Source: an uncultured Gammaproteobacteria bacterium (GTDB taxonomy: Bacteria; Pseudomonadota; Gammaproteobacteria; Arenicellales; Poriferihabitantaceae). Taken from it: a DNA stretch of 49,766 nucleotides. This document shows positions 16,664 to 24,383 of the stretch, one piece after another. The translations under genes were made by a program, and so were the position numbers. The notes under the pieces are model-generated. The model searched no databases. It had not been told where the DNA came from and was given only the letters and a program-made list of their open reading frames with translations. Where the stretch lies: the NCBI GenBank assembly GCA_937992195.1, contig CALKKV010000063.1, positions 1-49,766 of the forward strand. Direction: 5' to 3'. Numbering within the stretch: the first letter of the stretch is position 1; each line of letters begins with the position of its first letter.

Positions 16664-17716
16664 ATGACTGAGGCAATTGCGTATCCCATTGACCAGTGGG
16701 TGCGACAATATAATTGTTCCGGATTTACAGGGCGCATTCGAACCCAGTCGTCTGATTTTCAGGTAACGGAAAACCTGGGTTTTGAATTAGACGGAGAGGG
16801 CAAGCATTTATGGACGTATATCCGAAAAACTGACTGCAATACAATTGATATTTGTAACGCATTGTCGCGAGCTGCAGAAGTGCATCCCAAAGAAATTGGT
16901 GTGAGCGGCCAAAAAGATCGGAAGGCGGTCACGGAGCAATGGTTTAGCATTCTTGCTGAGAAAAACCCTGCCGATACACTTAGAAAAGTACAACATTACT
17001 GCGATAACCAGGAAAACATCACTCTGATTGCATTCGACTTTCATAAAAGTAAGCTAAAAAGAGGCAGTCATCGAAGCAATTCCTTTAGATTGGTAATTCG
17101 CGAGCTATCCGCGAATCGTGATTGTTTAGAAAAACAACTGACTCTAATTTCCGAACGCGGAGTGCCTAACTATTTTGGATCTCAACGGTTTGGTAGAAAT
17201 GGGAAAAATATGCAGACGGCGGCGCGTTTGTTTAGCGGTGAAAATAAACGTCTAGACCGGCATGCCCGCTCGATGGCGTTGTCTTCTGCGCGATCATGGA
17301 TTTTTAACCAGGTGATAAGCGAACGATTGCAAAGAGATGATTTAACGAATCCGCAGATTGGAGATGCTTTGATGTTAAGCGGCACACAATCATGGTTTAT
17401 TCATGACGGTGCCGATACCAGTATTGCTGAACGTTGGCGGTCTCATGATCTGGATATCACTGCGCCAATGTGGGGTAAGGGGATATTACCAAGCCAAGGT
17501 TCGGTTCAGCTATTTGAGCAGTCGGTGGTCGAGACGATCGCACTATTACCCCAGGGCCTTGAGCATCAAGGATTAACGCAGCAGAGGCGTGCCATCAGAA
17601 TTGTGCCGAAGGATCTGCAATGGACATTTCCCGAATCCAGCGTCTTACAGTTACAATTCAGCCTGACTCGCGGCGGATTTGCTACTTCTGTACTGCGAGA
17701 GCTGTTCCACTGCTAA
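16664..17716 (+). CDS. truD: tRNA pseudouridine(13) synthase TruD
   Basis: It isomerises U13 of tRNA-Glu and similar tRNAs to pseudouridine. The catalytic Asp85 lies in GQKDRKAVTEQWF, matching the TruD GxKDR motif, with the family segment GVPNYFGSQRFGRNG near residue 170. Its 350 residues match the family. It is the first of a plus-strand run truD-pyrF-hydroxyacid dehydrogenase. In many Gammaproteobacteria truD lies with ispF and surE; those genes are not adjacent here. Confidence 0.95.
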   Translation: MTEAIAYPIDQWVRQYNCSGFTGRIRTQSSDFQVTENLGFELDGEGKHLWTYIRKTDCNTIDICNALSRAAEVHPKEIGVSGQKDRKAVTEQWFSILAEKNPADTLRKVQHYCDNQENITLIAFDFHKSKLKRGSHRSNSFRLVIRELSANRDCLEKQLTLISERGVPNYFGSQRFGRNGKNMQTAARLFSGENKRLDRHARSMALSSARSWIFNQVISERLQRDDLTNPQIGDALMLSGTQSWFIHDGADTSIAERWRSHDLDITAPMWGKGILPSQGSVQLFEQSVVETIALLPQGLEHQGLTQQRRAIRIVPKDLQWTFPESSVLQLQFSLTRGGFATSVLRELFHC

Positions 17717-17748
17717 TTTATTCCAATATAAAAACCAAATACTCATTC

Positions 17749-18573
17749 ATGCGCTTTCAAGAAAAGCTGCGCCACGCATGGCGTAAACAAAATAGTTTAC
17801 TTTGCGTCGGTCTGGATCCGGATCCGGCGAAACTGCCAGGGGTGCTTACCGGTGGTCACACACTATTTGAATTTAACCGGCGAATCATAGACGCTACTGC
17901 GAAGTGGAGTTGTGCTTTTAAGCCTCAGATTGCTTATTACGCGGCTGTTGGTGCAGAGAATCAGTTGGAAATGACGATCCGATATATCGTTGACAATTAT
18001 CCTGATATCCCGGTAATCCTTGATGCAAAAAGAGGGGATATTGGGGCGACAGCTGAAATGTATGCCAGAGAGGCATTTGACCGATATGGTGCGGATGCGG
18101 TGACGGTGAATCCATATATGGGTGGCGATACACTTCAACCCTATTTAGATCGAACGGATAGGGGAGTCATTGTTCTGTGCCGCACTTCTAATCCCGGTAG
18201 CGGTGATATACAGGGATTAGAGTTTGATCGTGAAAGTGTTGCTCTACGTGTAGCGAAAATGGCAGCGACTGATTGGAACAAAAACAGTAATATGGGACTG
18301 GTGGTTGGAGCAACTTATCCTGAGCAGATCAAGATTATCCGCGATGTGATCGGTGATATGCCTATGCTGATCCCCGGTATTGGTGCGCAAGGTGGCGATC
18401 TGCAGAAAGTGCTGAAGGCCGGCTTGGATCGGGCGGGAACCGGGTTGATGATAAACGCCTCCCGTTCGATTATATATGCCAGTAACGGTAGTGACTTTGC
18501 TGAAGCGGCTGCAAAGGAGGCGCAGACGTTGTGCAATCAAATTAATAGTATTCGAGAAAAGTATTTGCAATGA
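17749..18573 (+). CDS. pyrF: Orotidine 5'-phosphate decarboxylase, type 2
   Basis: The last step of UMP synthesis: decarboxylation of OMP. The active-site motif is DAKRGDIGAT with Lys94 and Asp97, the form found in the longer type-2 PyrF group, as are the N-terminal LLCVGLDPDP and NPYMGGDTLQPYL. Length is 274 residues against about 235 for the type-1 enzyme usual in Gammaproteobacteria. The frame is open back to 17620 inside truD, but homology begins at the ATG at 17749. It overlaps the next gene by 4 bases (ATGA), so both are coupled. Confidence 0.93.
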   Translation: MRFQEKLRHAWRKQNSLLCVGLDPDPAKLPGVLTGGHTLFEFNRRIIDATAKWSCAFKPQIAYYAAVGAENQLEMTIRYIVDNYPDIPVILDAKRGDIGATAEMYAREAFDRYGADAVTVNPYMGGDTLQPYLDRTDRGVIVLCRTSNPGSGDIQGLEFDRESVALRVAKMAATDWNKNSNMGLVVGATYPEQIKIIRDVIGDMPMLIPGIGAQGGDLQKVLKAGLDRAGTGLMINASRSIIYASNGSDFAEAAAKEAQTLCNQINSIREKYLQ

Positions 18574-19706
18574 ACTATGACACACGTTATCCGTCGGTTG
18601 CGGATCTCAAAAAGCTGGCCAAGAAACGGATTCCAAACTTTGCATTTGATTACGTTGATGGCGGGATCGACGATGAACACGGCAAGCGAAAAAACCGAGA
18701 GGCCTGGCATAAAGTCGAAATCACTCCGCGATACCTTAAAGACGTTACCGACGCTGATACGACCACTCGCATTTTTGGATATGACTATGCATTGCCGATT
18801 GGTGTTCCGCCAATTGGTCTTGGTAATATGATGTGGCCAGGAGCTGAGATCGCTTTGGCAAAAGCTGCGCAAAAACACAATGTGCCTTACATCTTGAGCA
18901 CTTTTAGCACCACAAAGCTGGAAGATATTGCTCAGGCAGCGCCAGACGTCTGCTGGTTTCAATTGTATGTTCCGCAAAAAGTAGAGGTAATGAAACACCT
19001 TCTTGGTAGGGTAAAGGAAGCCGGTTATAAGACACTTGTTATCACCTTGGATATTCCAGTAGGCGCGAAACGCAACAGAGAGCTTAAAAATGGCCTAAAG
19101 TTACCGTTCAGCCTGACCCCCAGAATCATTTGGCAGTCTATGATTCACCCAACCTGGGCAATGCAAACGCTGGCGCATGGGCAACCTGACTTTGTAAACG
19201 TCCTGCAGTATAAGGATGGGCCCAATTTCGAGCTCGCCACTTTTATTACAAACTTTGCAATGAATGGCGTAACCCGTGAACGTATTGAGATGATTCGGTC
19301 GATGTGGGATGGACCATTAATTTTAAAAGGGGTGCAATTCGATCAGGATTTTCGTGATGCATTGGATATTGGAATCGATGGCGTCGTGATATCTAATCAT
19401 GGCGGGCGACAGCTTGACGCGGCGCCGGCTAGTGCTGACACCTTGCGTACTTTGCCTGCGGAGATTGGAGCCAAGATGACTGTGATGGTAGATAGTGGAA
19501 TCCGCACCGGTATGGACGTCGTACGTGCGCGGGCGCTGGGCGCAAAAATGACGTTCTCGGGTAGATCCTTTTTCTGGGGAATGGGTGGAATGGGAGCTGC
19601 AGGCGCCGAACAGGTGATTGAGATATATCGAGATGAAATTAGCCGTACTTTAAAGCAGATAGGCTGTGGATCGTATTTGGAAATGGATAAAACCTGGCTG
19701 AAATAG
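18570..19706 (+). CDS. FMN-dependent alpha-hydroxy-acid dehydrogenase/oxidase (LldD family)
   Basis: A 378-residue TIM-barrel flavoenzyme that oxidises L-lactate or another 2-hydroxy acid. The active-site His and FMN loop are seen in ISNHGGRQLD near residue 275, preceded by a substrate/flavin Lys in LILKGVQ and followed by VDSGIRTGMDVVRARALGA and FSGRSFFWG. The N-terminal FAFDYVDGGIDDE is also typical. It starts within the pyrF stop codon. Lactate, glycolate and mandelate are all possible substrates, so no gene name is given. Confidence 0.88.
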   Translation: MNYDTRYPSVADLKKLAKKRIPNFAFDYVDGGIDDEHGKRKNREAWHKVEITPRYLKDVTDADTTTRIFGYDYALPIGVPPIGLGNMMWPGAEIALAKAAQKHNVPYILSTFSTTKLEDIAQAAPDVCWFQLYVPQKVEVMKHLLGRVKEAGYKTLVITLDIPVGAKRNRELKNGLKLPFSLTPRIIWQSMIHPTWAMQTLAHGQPDFVNVLQYKDGPNFELATFITNFAMNGVTRERIEMIRSMWDGPLILKGVQFDQDFRDALDIGIDGVVISNHGGRQLDAAPASADTLRTLPAEIGAKMTVMVDSGIRTGMDVVRARALGAKMTFSGRSFFWGMGGMGAAGAEQVIEIYRDEISRTLKQIGCGSYLEMDKTWLK

Positions 19707-19749
19707 AACTGACCTGAATTCACTGTCTCGCTGAATAAATGCTTTCGCT

Positions 19750-20616
19750 GTGAAGACGCTATCTATTTTGCTGCCGGTATTTTCGGTGGTTTTAGTGGGG
19801 TATATCTATGGTCGAATATATCGTCCGGACTTAAAGGCAATTAATCAGGTAGTGTTGTATGTATTTCTACCGGCCTTGGTTTTCGATGTGCTTTCTGGCG
19901 AGAATTTTCGCATTTTGGAAATGCGTTGGCTTGCGTTAGGAGCACTGGCGGTGGTTCTCGGCTCTGGGTTGTTTGCACTGCCAATCACGTTACTTAAACA
20001 GATTCACTGGCGCAGCTTTTTGCCCTGCATGATGTTCAATAATTGTGGAAACCTGGGACTTCCTCTGGCGGCACTTACTTTTGGTGATCTTGGGTTACAG
20101 GCAATGGTTCTTATGTTCCTGGTGAGTAACCTATTTCACTTTACGCTGGGAGTGTGGATTTTTGGTGGTGCAGTTTCGGCTGTGGGATTAATAACAAGTC
20201 CTGTGAATATCGCTACCATCGCTGGCCTAGGGGTCAATCTATCGGGTGTTTCTGTTCCAGATATTGTGCTGGAACCAATCGGATGGCTTGGTCAGGTGGT
20301 GATTCCCTTGATGTTGTTCTCACTGGGTGTGAGGATGGTGGATGTCAACTTTTCACAGCTGGGAGATGGATTGCTTGCGGCGTTAATTTGTCCGCTAACC
20401 GGATTGATTCCGGCCGTAATTATTTTGTTGGTAATTCCGTTGGATCCTTTGCAGTCAGGCATGCTGTTACTTTTCGCTGGCTTACCCCCAGCTGCGTTAA
20501 ATTTCCTTTTAGCTGAGCAATATAAACAAAGGCCGGGAGATGTAGCTGCCTATGTGTTAGTGGGTAATGCAATGGCAGTATTCACTATGGGTATCTTGCT
20601 TTGGCTGCTAGTCTGA
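19750..20616 (+). CDS. AEC family transporter (auxin efflux carrier-like)
   Basis: A 288-residue inner-membrane protein with about nine to ten hydrophobic segments in two similar halves. It has the AEC features VFLPALVFDVLS and MMFNNCGNLGLPLAALTFGDLGLQAMVLM in the first half and FAGLPPAALNFLLAEQY in the second. Bacterial members move malate and other organic anions or have unknown substrates. Start is GTG at 19750. Coming 43 bases after the hydroxyacid dehydrogenase, it could supply or export its substrate, which is inference. Its last 9 bases overlap the end of the convergent HExxH gene. Confidence 0.85.
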   Translation: MKTLSILLPVFSVVLVGYIYGRIYRPDLKAINQVVLYVFLPALVFDVLSGENFRILEMRWLALGALAVVLGSGLFALPITLLKQIHWRSFLPCMMFNNCGNLGLPLAALTFGDLGLQAMVLMFLVSNLFHFTLGVWIFGGAVSAVGLITSPVNIATIAGLGVNLSGVSVPDIVLEPIGWLGQVVIPLMLFSLGVRMVDVNFSQLGDGLLAALICPLTGLIPAVIILLVIPLDPLQSGMLLLFAGLPPAALNFLLAEQYKQRPGDVAAYVLVGNAMAVFTMGILLWLLV

Positions 20617-21180
20617 TTTTCTAAGAGATCGAGAAAGTTTCTCTACGCTGGTTAGCTCTGACTTGTTTTTTAGTTGTTCCATTTCCAATTCAATATATTT
20701 TCGCTCAGATCTTTCTGGATATAGGTACCAAGACATAAAGAGTTCAGCCCAAAGTTCACTCGCGAGGGTGGGGGTATCGGTGTTGCCTGCGTGCTGAGTT
20801 TCCTGACAAATTCTCTGCAATAGTGGGCTCCAGTGGCGGCCATGTTCGATTCTCGCGATGAGTCGTTTCTGGCGCTGCTCCCAGCTGCCGCAATAGCCAT
20901 TTTTTTGATAGCCAATTAAGTCAAATTTTCGCGCGATTGCATGACCCAGCTCGTGAAAAAGATCTTCGGTCGGACGGGTTGCATAGTCATAGAGATAAAC
21001 GGTGTTGGCTTCAAGCTTCCCGATCTGATCTCCAAAATCATCGTATAGCTTGCCATCGTTCCAGGCGTAAAGTGACCTCCAGGAATGGACGTCAATGTTA
21101 ACCCAATTATTAAGTTTGATACGGGCCGCTGCGGCGAGTTCGTCCACTTGTCCTGCGTAATGGAATTGCCTTTTGTTCAT
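20608..21180 (-). CDS. Putative zinc metallopeptidase-like protein (HELGH)
   Basis: A 190-residue protein of no family I recognise. It contains the zinc-binding motif HELGH (H76, E77, H80) in a helix, LFHELGHAIARKF, and possible third ligands E142/E146 in ASELWAELFMSW about 62-66 residues later, a gluzincin-like layout. There is no signal peptide or membrane segment. It stands alone, convergent with the AEC transporter and divergent from peroxiredoxin. Function is inferred from the motif only; an inactive or non-protease role is possible. Confidence 0.65.
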   Translation of the reverse strand: MNKRQFHYAGQVDELAAAARIKLNNWVNIDVHSWRSLYAWNDGKLYDDFGDQIGKLEANTVYLYDYATRPTEDLFHELGHAIARKFDLIGYQKNGYCGSWEQRQKRLIARIEHGRHWSPLLQRICQETQHAGNTDTPTLASELWAELFMSWYLYPERSERKYIELEMEQLKNKSELTSVEKLSRSLRKSD

Positions 21181-21217
21181 GCTATTTTAACGACGCAAAT
21201 GCTATGATCCAAGGAAG

Positions 21218-21245
21218 TCAAAGATCAGAAATTTTCTGTTTTTGA
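21218..21245. promoter_or_regulatory. Imperfect palindrome upstream of peroxiredoxin
   Basis: CAGAAA-T-TTTCTG (21226-21238) is perfect, and flanking TCAAAGAT/TTTTTGA extends the symmetry with one bulge to 28 bases. It lies 42 bases before the peroxiredoxin ATG, in the divergent gap. A regulator-binding site is possible; no OxyR consensus is claimed. Confidence 0.3.
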
Positions 21246-21287
21246 TTCACTTTCAACATAACCGATAAATACTGAAACGAGGTTTAC

Positions 21288-21770
21288 ATGACTATAGCAG
21301 TAGGTGAAAAAATTCCAAGTGTCGAACTGGCAACAATGGGCAGTGATGGTCCAGTGTCGATTACCACGGACGAAATATTTTCAGGAAAAAAAGTGGTTTT
21401 ATTTGCGTTGCCTGGAGCATTTACTCCAACATGTTCTGTTTCCCATTTGCCGAGCTACGTAGTTCAAAATGATGCGATCAGGGCTAAAGGTGTTGACACT
21501 ATTGCCTGCCTTTCCGTTAACGATGCCTTTGTTATGGGCGCTTGGGGAGAGTCCTTGAATGTCGGGGATAATATTTTGATGCTTGGTGATGGTAGTGGAT
21601 CTTTTACTGAAGCTGTAGGACTTGTTTTGGATTTAACTGCGCGAAATATGGGTGTCCGTTCGCAACGATATGCCATGATAGTTGACGACGGTGTCATTAC
21701 GCATCTGAATGTTGAGGACGGTCCGGAATTCAAAGTAAGTGATGCTGAGACGATTCTAGCTCTGTTGTAA
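21288..21770 (+). CDS. Peroxiredoxin, Prx5/PrxII type
   Basis: A thiol peroxidase that reduces H2O2 and organic peroxides in the cytoplasm. The 160 residues have the peroxidatic Cys49 in PGAFTPTCS, the Prx5 version of the motif, and a second Cys74 in TIACLSVND. The conserved Arg lies in the segment ARNMGVRSQRYAM. The usual reductant is glutaredoxin/glutathione or thioredoxin; no glutaredoxin domain is fused here. A strong ribosome site (GAGG) precedes the ATG. The htpX gene follows 63 bases later, pairing oxidative and membrane-protein stress functions. Confidence 0.93.
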   Translation: MTIAVGEKIPSVELATMGSDGPVSITTDEIFSGKKVVLFALPGAFTPTCSVSHLPSYVVQNDAIRAKGVDTIACLSVNDAFVMGAWGESLNVGDNILMLGDGSGSFTEAVGLVLDLTARNMGVRSQRYAMIVDDGVITHLNVEDGPEFKVSDAETILALL

Positions 21771-21833
21771 GTTTTACTTTGATTGAGAGTTTAGCCATAG
21801 GCTAAATAAACCAGCCTTGAAGGAGGCGTAGCG

Positions 21834-22721
21834 ATGATTTCAAGAGTGTTTTTATTCGTCGGTACGAACATGGCGGTCATGTTCGTGCTAAGTATTGCTA
21901 TACGTATATTCGGCCTTGAACAACATTTAGGTCAGGGAATGACCAGCATGCTCGTCTATGCCTTTGTTTTCGGCATGGTTGGCTCCTTTATCTCTCTTGC
22001 AATGTCGAAATCTATGGCCAAGCGTTCAACTGGCGCGGTTGTGATTGAAAATGCGTCGACGCAAGAAGAGATTTGGTTGATGGAGACAGTACGAAAACAA
22101 GCGGAATCGGCTGGAATTGGTATGCCTGAAGTTGCTATTTTTGAAACGCCTCAAGTCAATGCCTTCGCGACTGGGATGAATAAGAATAATGCGTTGGTTG
22201 CGGTCAGTAGTGGGCTGTTAAACGCGATGTCTAAAGAAGAAGCTGAAGCGGTAATGGCGCATGAGATTAGCCATGTCGCTAATGGCGATATGATTACCCT
22301 GACGCTTATCCAGGGAATTCTCAATACATTTGTGATCTTTTTCTCTAGAATTATTGGCAATATTGTTGATAAAGTGGTTTTTCGCAATGATCGTGGCTAC
22401 GGCATTGGTTATTTTATAACCTCAATGGCTGCGCAGTTTCTACTGGGGATTCTTGCTTCAATTATAGTGAGCTATTTCAGCAGAGTAAGAGAATATCGAG
22501 CCGATGAAGGCGGAGCAAACCTGTCGAGCAAACAAAATATGATTGACGCGTTAAGGCGTTTACAGGCACAACACGAGCCAGCTCAACTACCTGATCAATT
22601 AGCGGCATTTGGTATTGCAGGTGGCGCTGCAAGTGGCTTTAAACGACTTTTTCGTAGCCATCCGGATTTAGCTGAGCGGATCGACGCATTGGAACGATTT
22701 GAATCTACTGCATCTAAGTAG
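21834..22721 (+). CDS. htpX: Membrane protease HtpX
   Basis: An M48B zinc protease of the inner membrane that degrades misfolded membrane proteins. Of 295 residues, two N-terminal helices (about 4-26 and 36-57) and two central helices (about 158-175 and 190-215) surround the active site HEISH (H143, E144, H147); a third ligand Glu is in REYRADEGGA. GGAGG lies six bases before the ATG. In other Gammaproteobacteria htpX is controlled by CpxR/sigma-32; no such site was identified here. The next gene starts only two bases after its stop. Confidence 0.95.
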   Translation: MISRVFLFVGTNMAVMFVLSIAIRIFGLEQHLGQGMTSMLVYAFVFGMVGSFISLAMSKSMAKRSTGAVVIENASTQEEIWLMETVRKQAESAGIGMPEVAIFETPQVNAFATGMNKNNALVAVSSGLLNAMSKEEAEAVMAHEISHVANGDMITLTLIQGILNTFVIFFSRIIGNIVDKVVFRNDRGYGIGYFITSMAAQFLLGILASIIVSYFSRVREYRADEGGANLSSKQNMIDALRRLQAQHEPAQLPDQLAAFGIAGGAASGFKRLFRSHPDLAERIDALERFESTASK

Positions 22722-22723
22722 CT

Positions 22724-23569
22724 ATGTTGTTCAGTTACCATCGCAGTGGTCGCAACAAAGCGACCGCAAGAGTTGTTTTATTACTTGTGATTTTAATCAC
22801 TAAGACCTGTGGTGTTCTAGCGCAGGAGTCAGCGGCGCCCCCCGATGTTGTAGCGGATTTTGTGTGGAGTGAAGTGCTTACTGATGGTAGTCGGATTCTG
22901 CATTCTAGATACTCAAAGGGAGTTTGGAGTAGCCCTGAAATCGTTTTTGAGGATGCAGGTTTACACATCTTGCCCGCGATCGCTGCGATAGGAGCGGATG
23001 ATCGCTTGGTTACCTGGTCTAAGGTAGACGCTAACGGAATTACGTTACGTTACAGTCGTTACACAAAGGATCCAAATACCGGCCAAAATAACTGGGATAA
23101 AGGTAAAACTTTACCCACGACTAGAACTGTAAATCTGGCCGCTGTTCTTCTGGCAAATGAAGGTAGCTATCAAGCCTATTGGTCTGCCCATGAGGGCAAT
23201 GACGACGATATACTCTCCGCGCGTTTGCAGCCTGGAGGATGGACGGCTCCCGTTCAGATTCACGATAATAATGCCGAAGTTGATACATTGCCAAAAGCTG
23301 GATTTGATCCCGACGGACGTGTTTGGGTAAGTTGGGAATCGATTGGCACTCGAGCTGTAGAAGATCGAGTTTTTGTTTACGAAACCAAACGTTCTTTTGG
23401 AAAACCTAGGAGCTTGCGTAGACTTGATCTAGAAACACTAGAAAAAGAAAGTCTTGAACTAATTGACATAGAACCACCTGTTTTTTTTAAGTCAAAGAGC
23501 AGAGCAGTTATGTATATTCAAGGTGATTTCACGCATCCAATCAGACTTTTTCCAGGCAATTTATCTTGA
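22724..23569 (+). CDS. Secreted protein of unknown function, beta-propeller-like
   Basis: A 281-residue protein with an N-terminal signal peptide (hydrophobic about 17-30, likely cut near residue 35). The mature part has repeated short strands of the type GSRILHSRYSKGVWSSPEIV, ITLRYSRYTKDP and DILSARLQPGGWTAPVQI, as in BNR/sialidase-like propellers, but too few for a whole propeller to be sure. No catalytic motif is seen. It follows htpX by two bases and is probably co-transcribed. Export to the periplasm or outside is expected. Function unknown. Confidence 0.7.
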   Translation: MLFSYHRSGRNKATARVVLLLVILITKTCGVLAQESAAPPDVVADFVWSEVLTDGSRILHSRYSKGVWSSPEIVFEDAGLHILPAIAAIGADDRLVTWSKVDANGITLRYSRYTKDPNTGQNNWDKGKTLPTTRTVNLAAVLLANEGSYQAYWSAHEGNDDDILSARLQPGGWTAPVQIHDNNAEVDTLPKAGFDPDGRVWVSWESIGTRAVEDRVFVYETKRSFGKPRSLRRLDLETLEKESLELIDIEPPVFFKSKSRAVMYIQGDFTHPIRLFPGNLS

Positions 23570-23608
23570 GAACTCTGGGAGATTTTTTAAAGCAATTATT
23601 GATGTTAA

Positions 23609-24376
23609 ATGAAAAACGCTAAATTACTTTTTGCCAACAGCTTTCTAGCTCTGATGTTGTTTTCTGGGCAGGCGTTGTCGTTAGAGATACTCTCTGTTGG
23701 AGATAGTATTACCCAAGGCTTATTTCGAACGTTTGGTGGTAGCCAATCTGGCGTTACCAGTCCGCAAAACGGCTCGGCAAATTTTGGAGGCTATCAACCC
23801 AGATTAAATCAACGGTTGGATTCAGAAGTGGCCCCTTCAACAGTATATAACTACGGTGTTGCTGGAGCGAACAGTCGCGACGGACTTATACGAATTTCCG
23901 CAACTTTGAACAGTCGGCCGGCGGATTACATATTGATTAACTATGGCGCGAATGATCTTTTCCAGGGGATCTCGGATGTCGCAAATCAAGCATTTATGCG
24001 TTTAATGATGATCGAGAGTCTGGAAAGCGGGGTTACTCCAATCATTGCTGAAATTACGCCGAATACCAATACGGAATTTCGAAGTGACTTGGACGGTTTT
24101 ATCGCTAATTTCTATAACGTCAGAATCAGAGGGTTAATCAATTCTTTCGCAGGAGCGAGTAATCCTGTAAATCTATCAATTGCAAATCTTTACCAACGGC
24201 TCCGTCCTGGCTGGACAAATGTGCCTTATCATTCTGGAGATGGTTTACATATGAATGGCGCTGGAAATAATGTTATGGCAGATGAGTGGTTGGCTGCCAT
24301 TCAACGCCAGATTGAAATAGACAGCAGCGCTTCATCAGTAATTCTTCCTCCCATACAGTTACTCCTCCTAGAGTAA
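23609..24376 (+). CDS. Secreted SGNH/GDSL hydrolase
   Basis: A 255-residue esterase/lipase-type protein with a signal peptide (about residues 1-24). The four SGNH blocks are visible: GDSITQG with nucleophile Ser33, the block-II glycine in YGVAGANSRDG, NYGAND with the oxyanion Asn, and DGLHM with the catalytic Asp/His near 211-214. Such enzymes act on esters or acetylated sugars; the substrate cannot be told. It lies between the secreted propeller-like protein and an enolase-superfamily gene, which suggests a sugar-related role (inference). Confidence 0.85.
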   Translation: MKNAKLLFANSFLALMLFSGQALSLEILSVGDSITQGLFRTFGGSQSGVTSPQNGSANFGGYQPRLNQRLDSEVAPSTVYNYGVAGANSRDGLIRISATLNSRPADYILINYGANDLFQGISDVANQAFMRLMMIESLESGVTPIIAEITPNTNTEFRSDLDGFIANFYNVRIRGLINSFAGASNPVNLSIANLYQRLRPGWTNVPYHSGDGLHMNGAGNNVMADEWLAAIQRQIEIDSSASSVILPPIQLLLLE

Positions 24377-24383
24377 TTCATTA

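Noticed and set aside
17620..17748. N-terminal extension of pyrF
   Set aside because: The extra 43 residues lie inside truD and have no PyrF homology; the ATG at 17749 fits the family start.
18537..18998. 153-codon minus-strand frame within the hydroxyacid dehydrogenase gene
   Set aside because: It is antisense to a clear gene with catalytic motifs, has no family features and no ribosome site.
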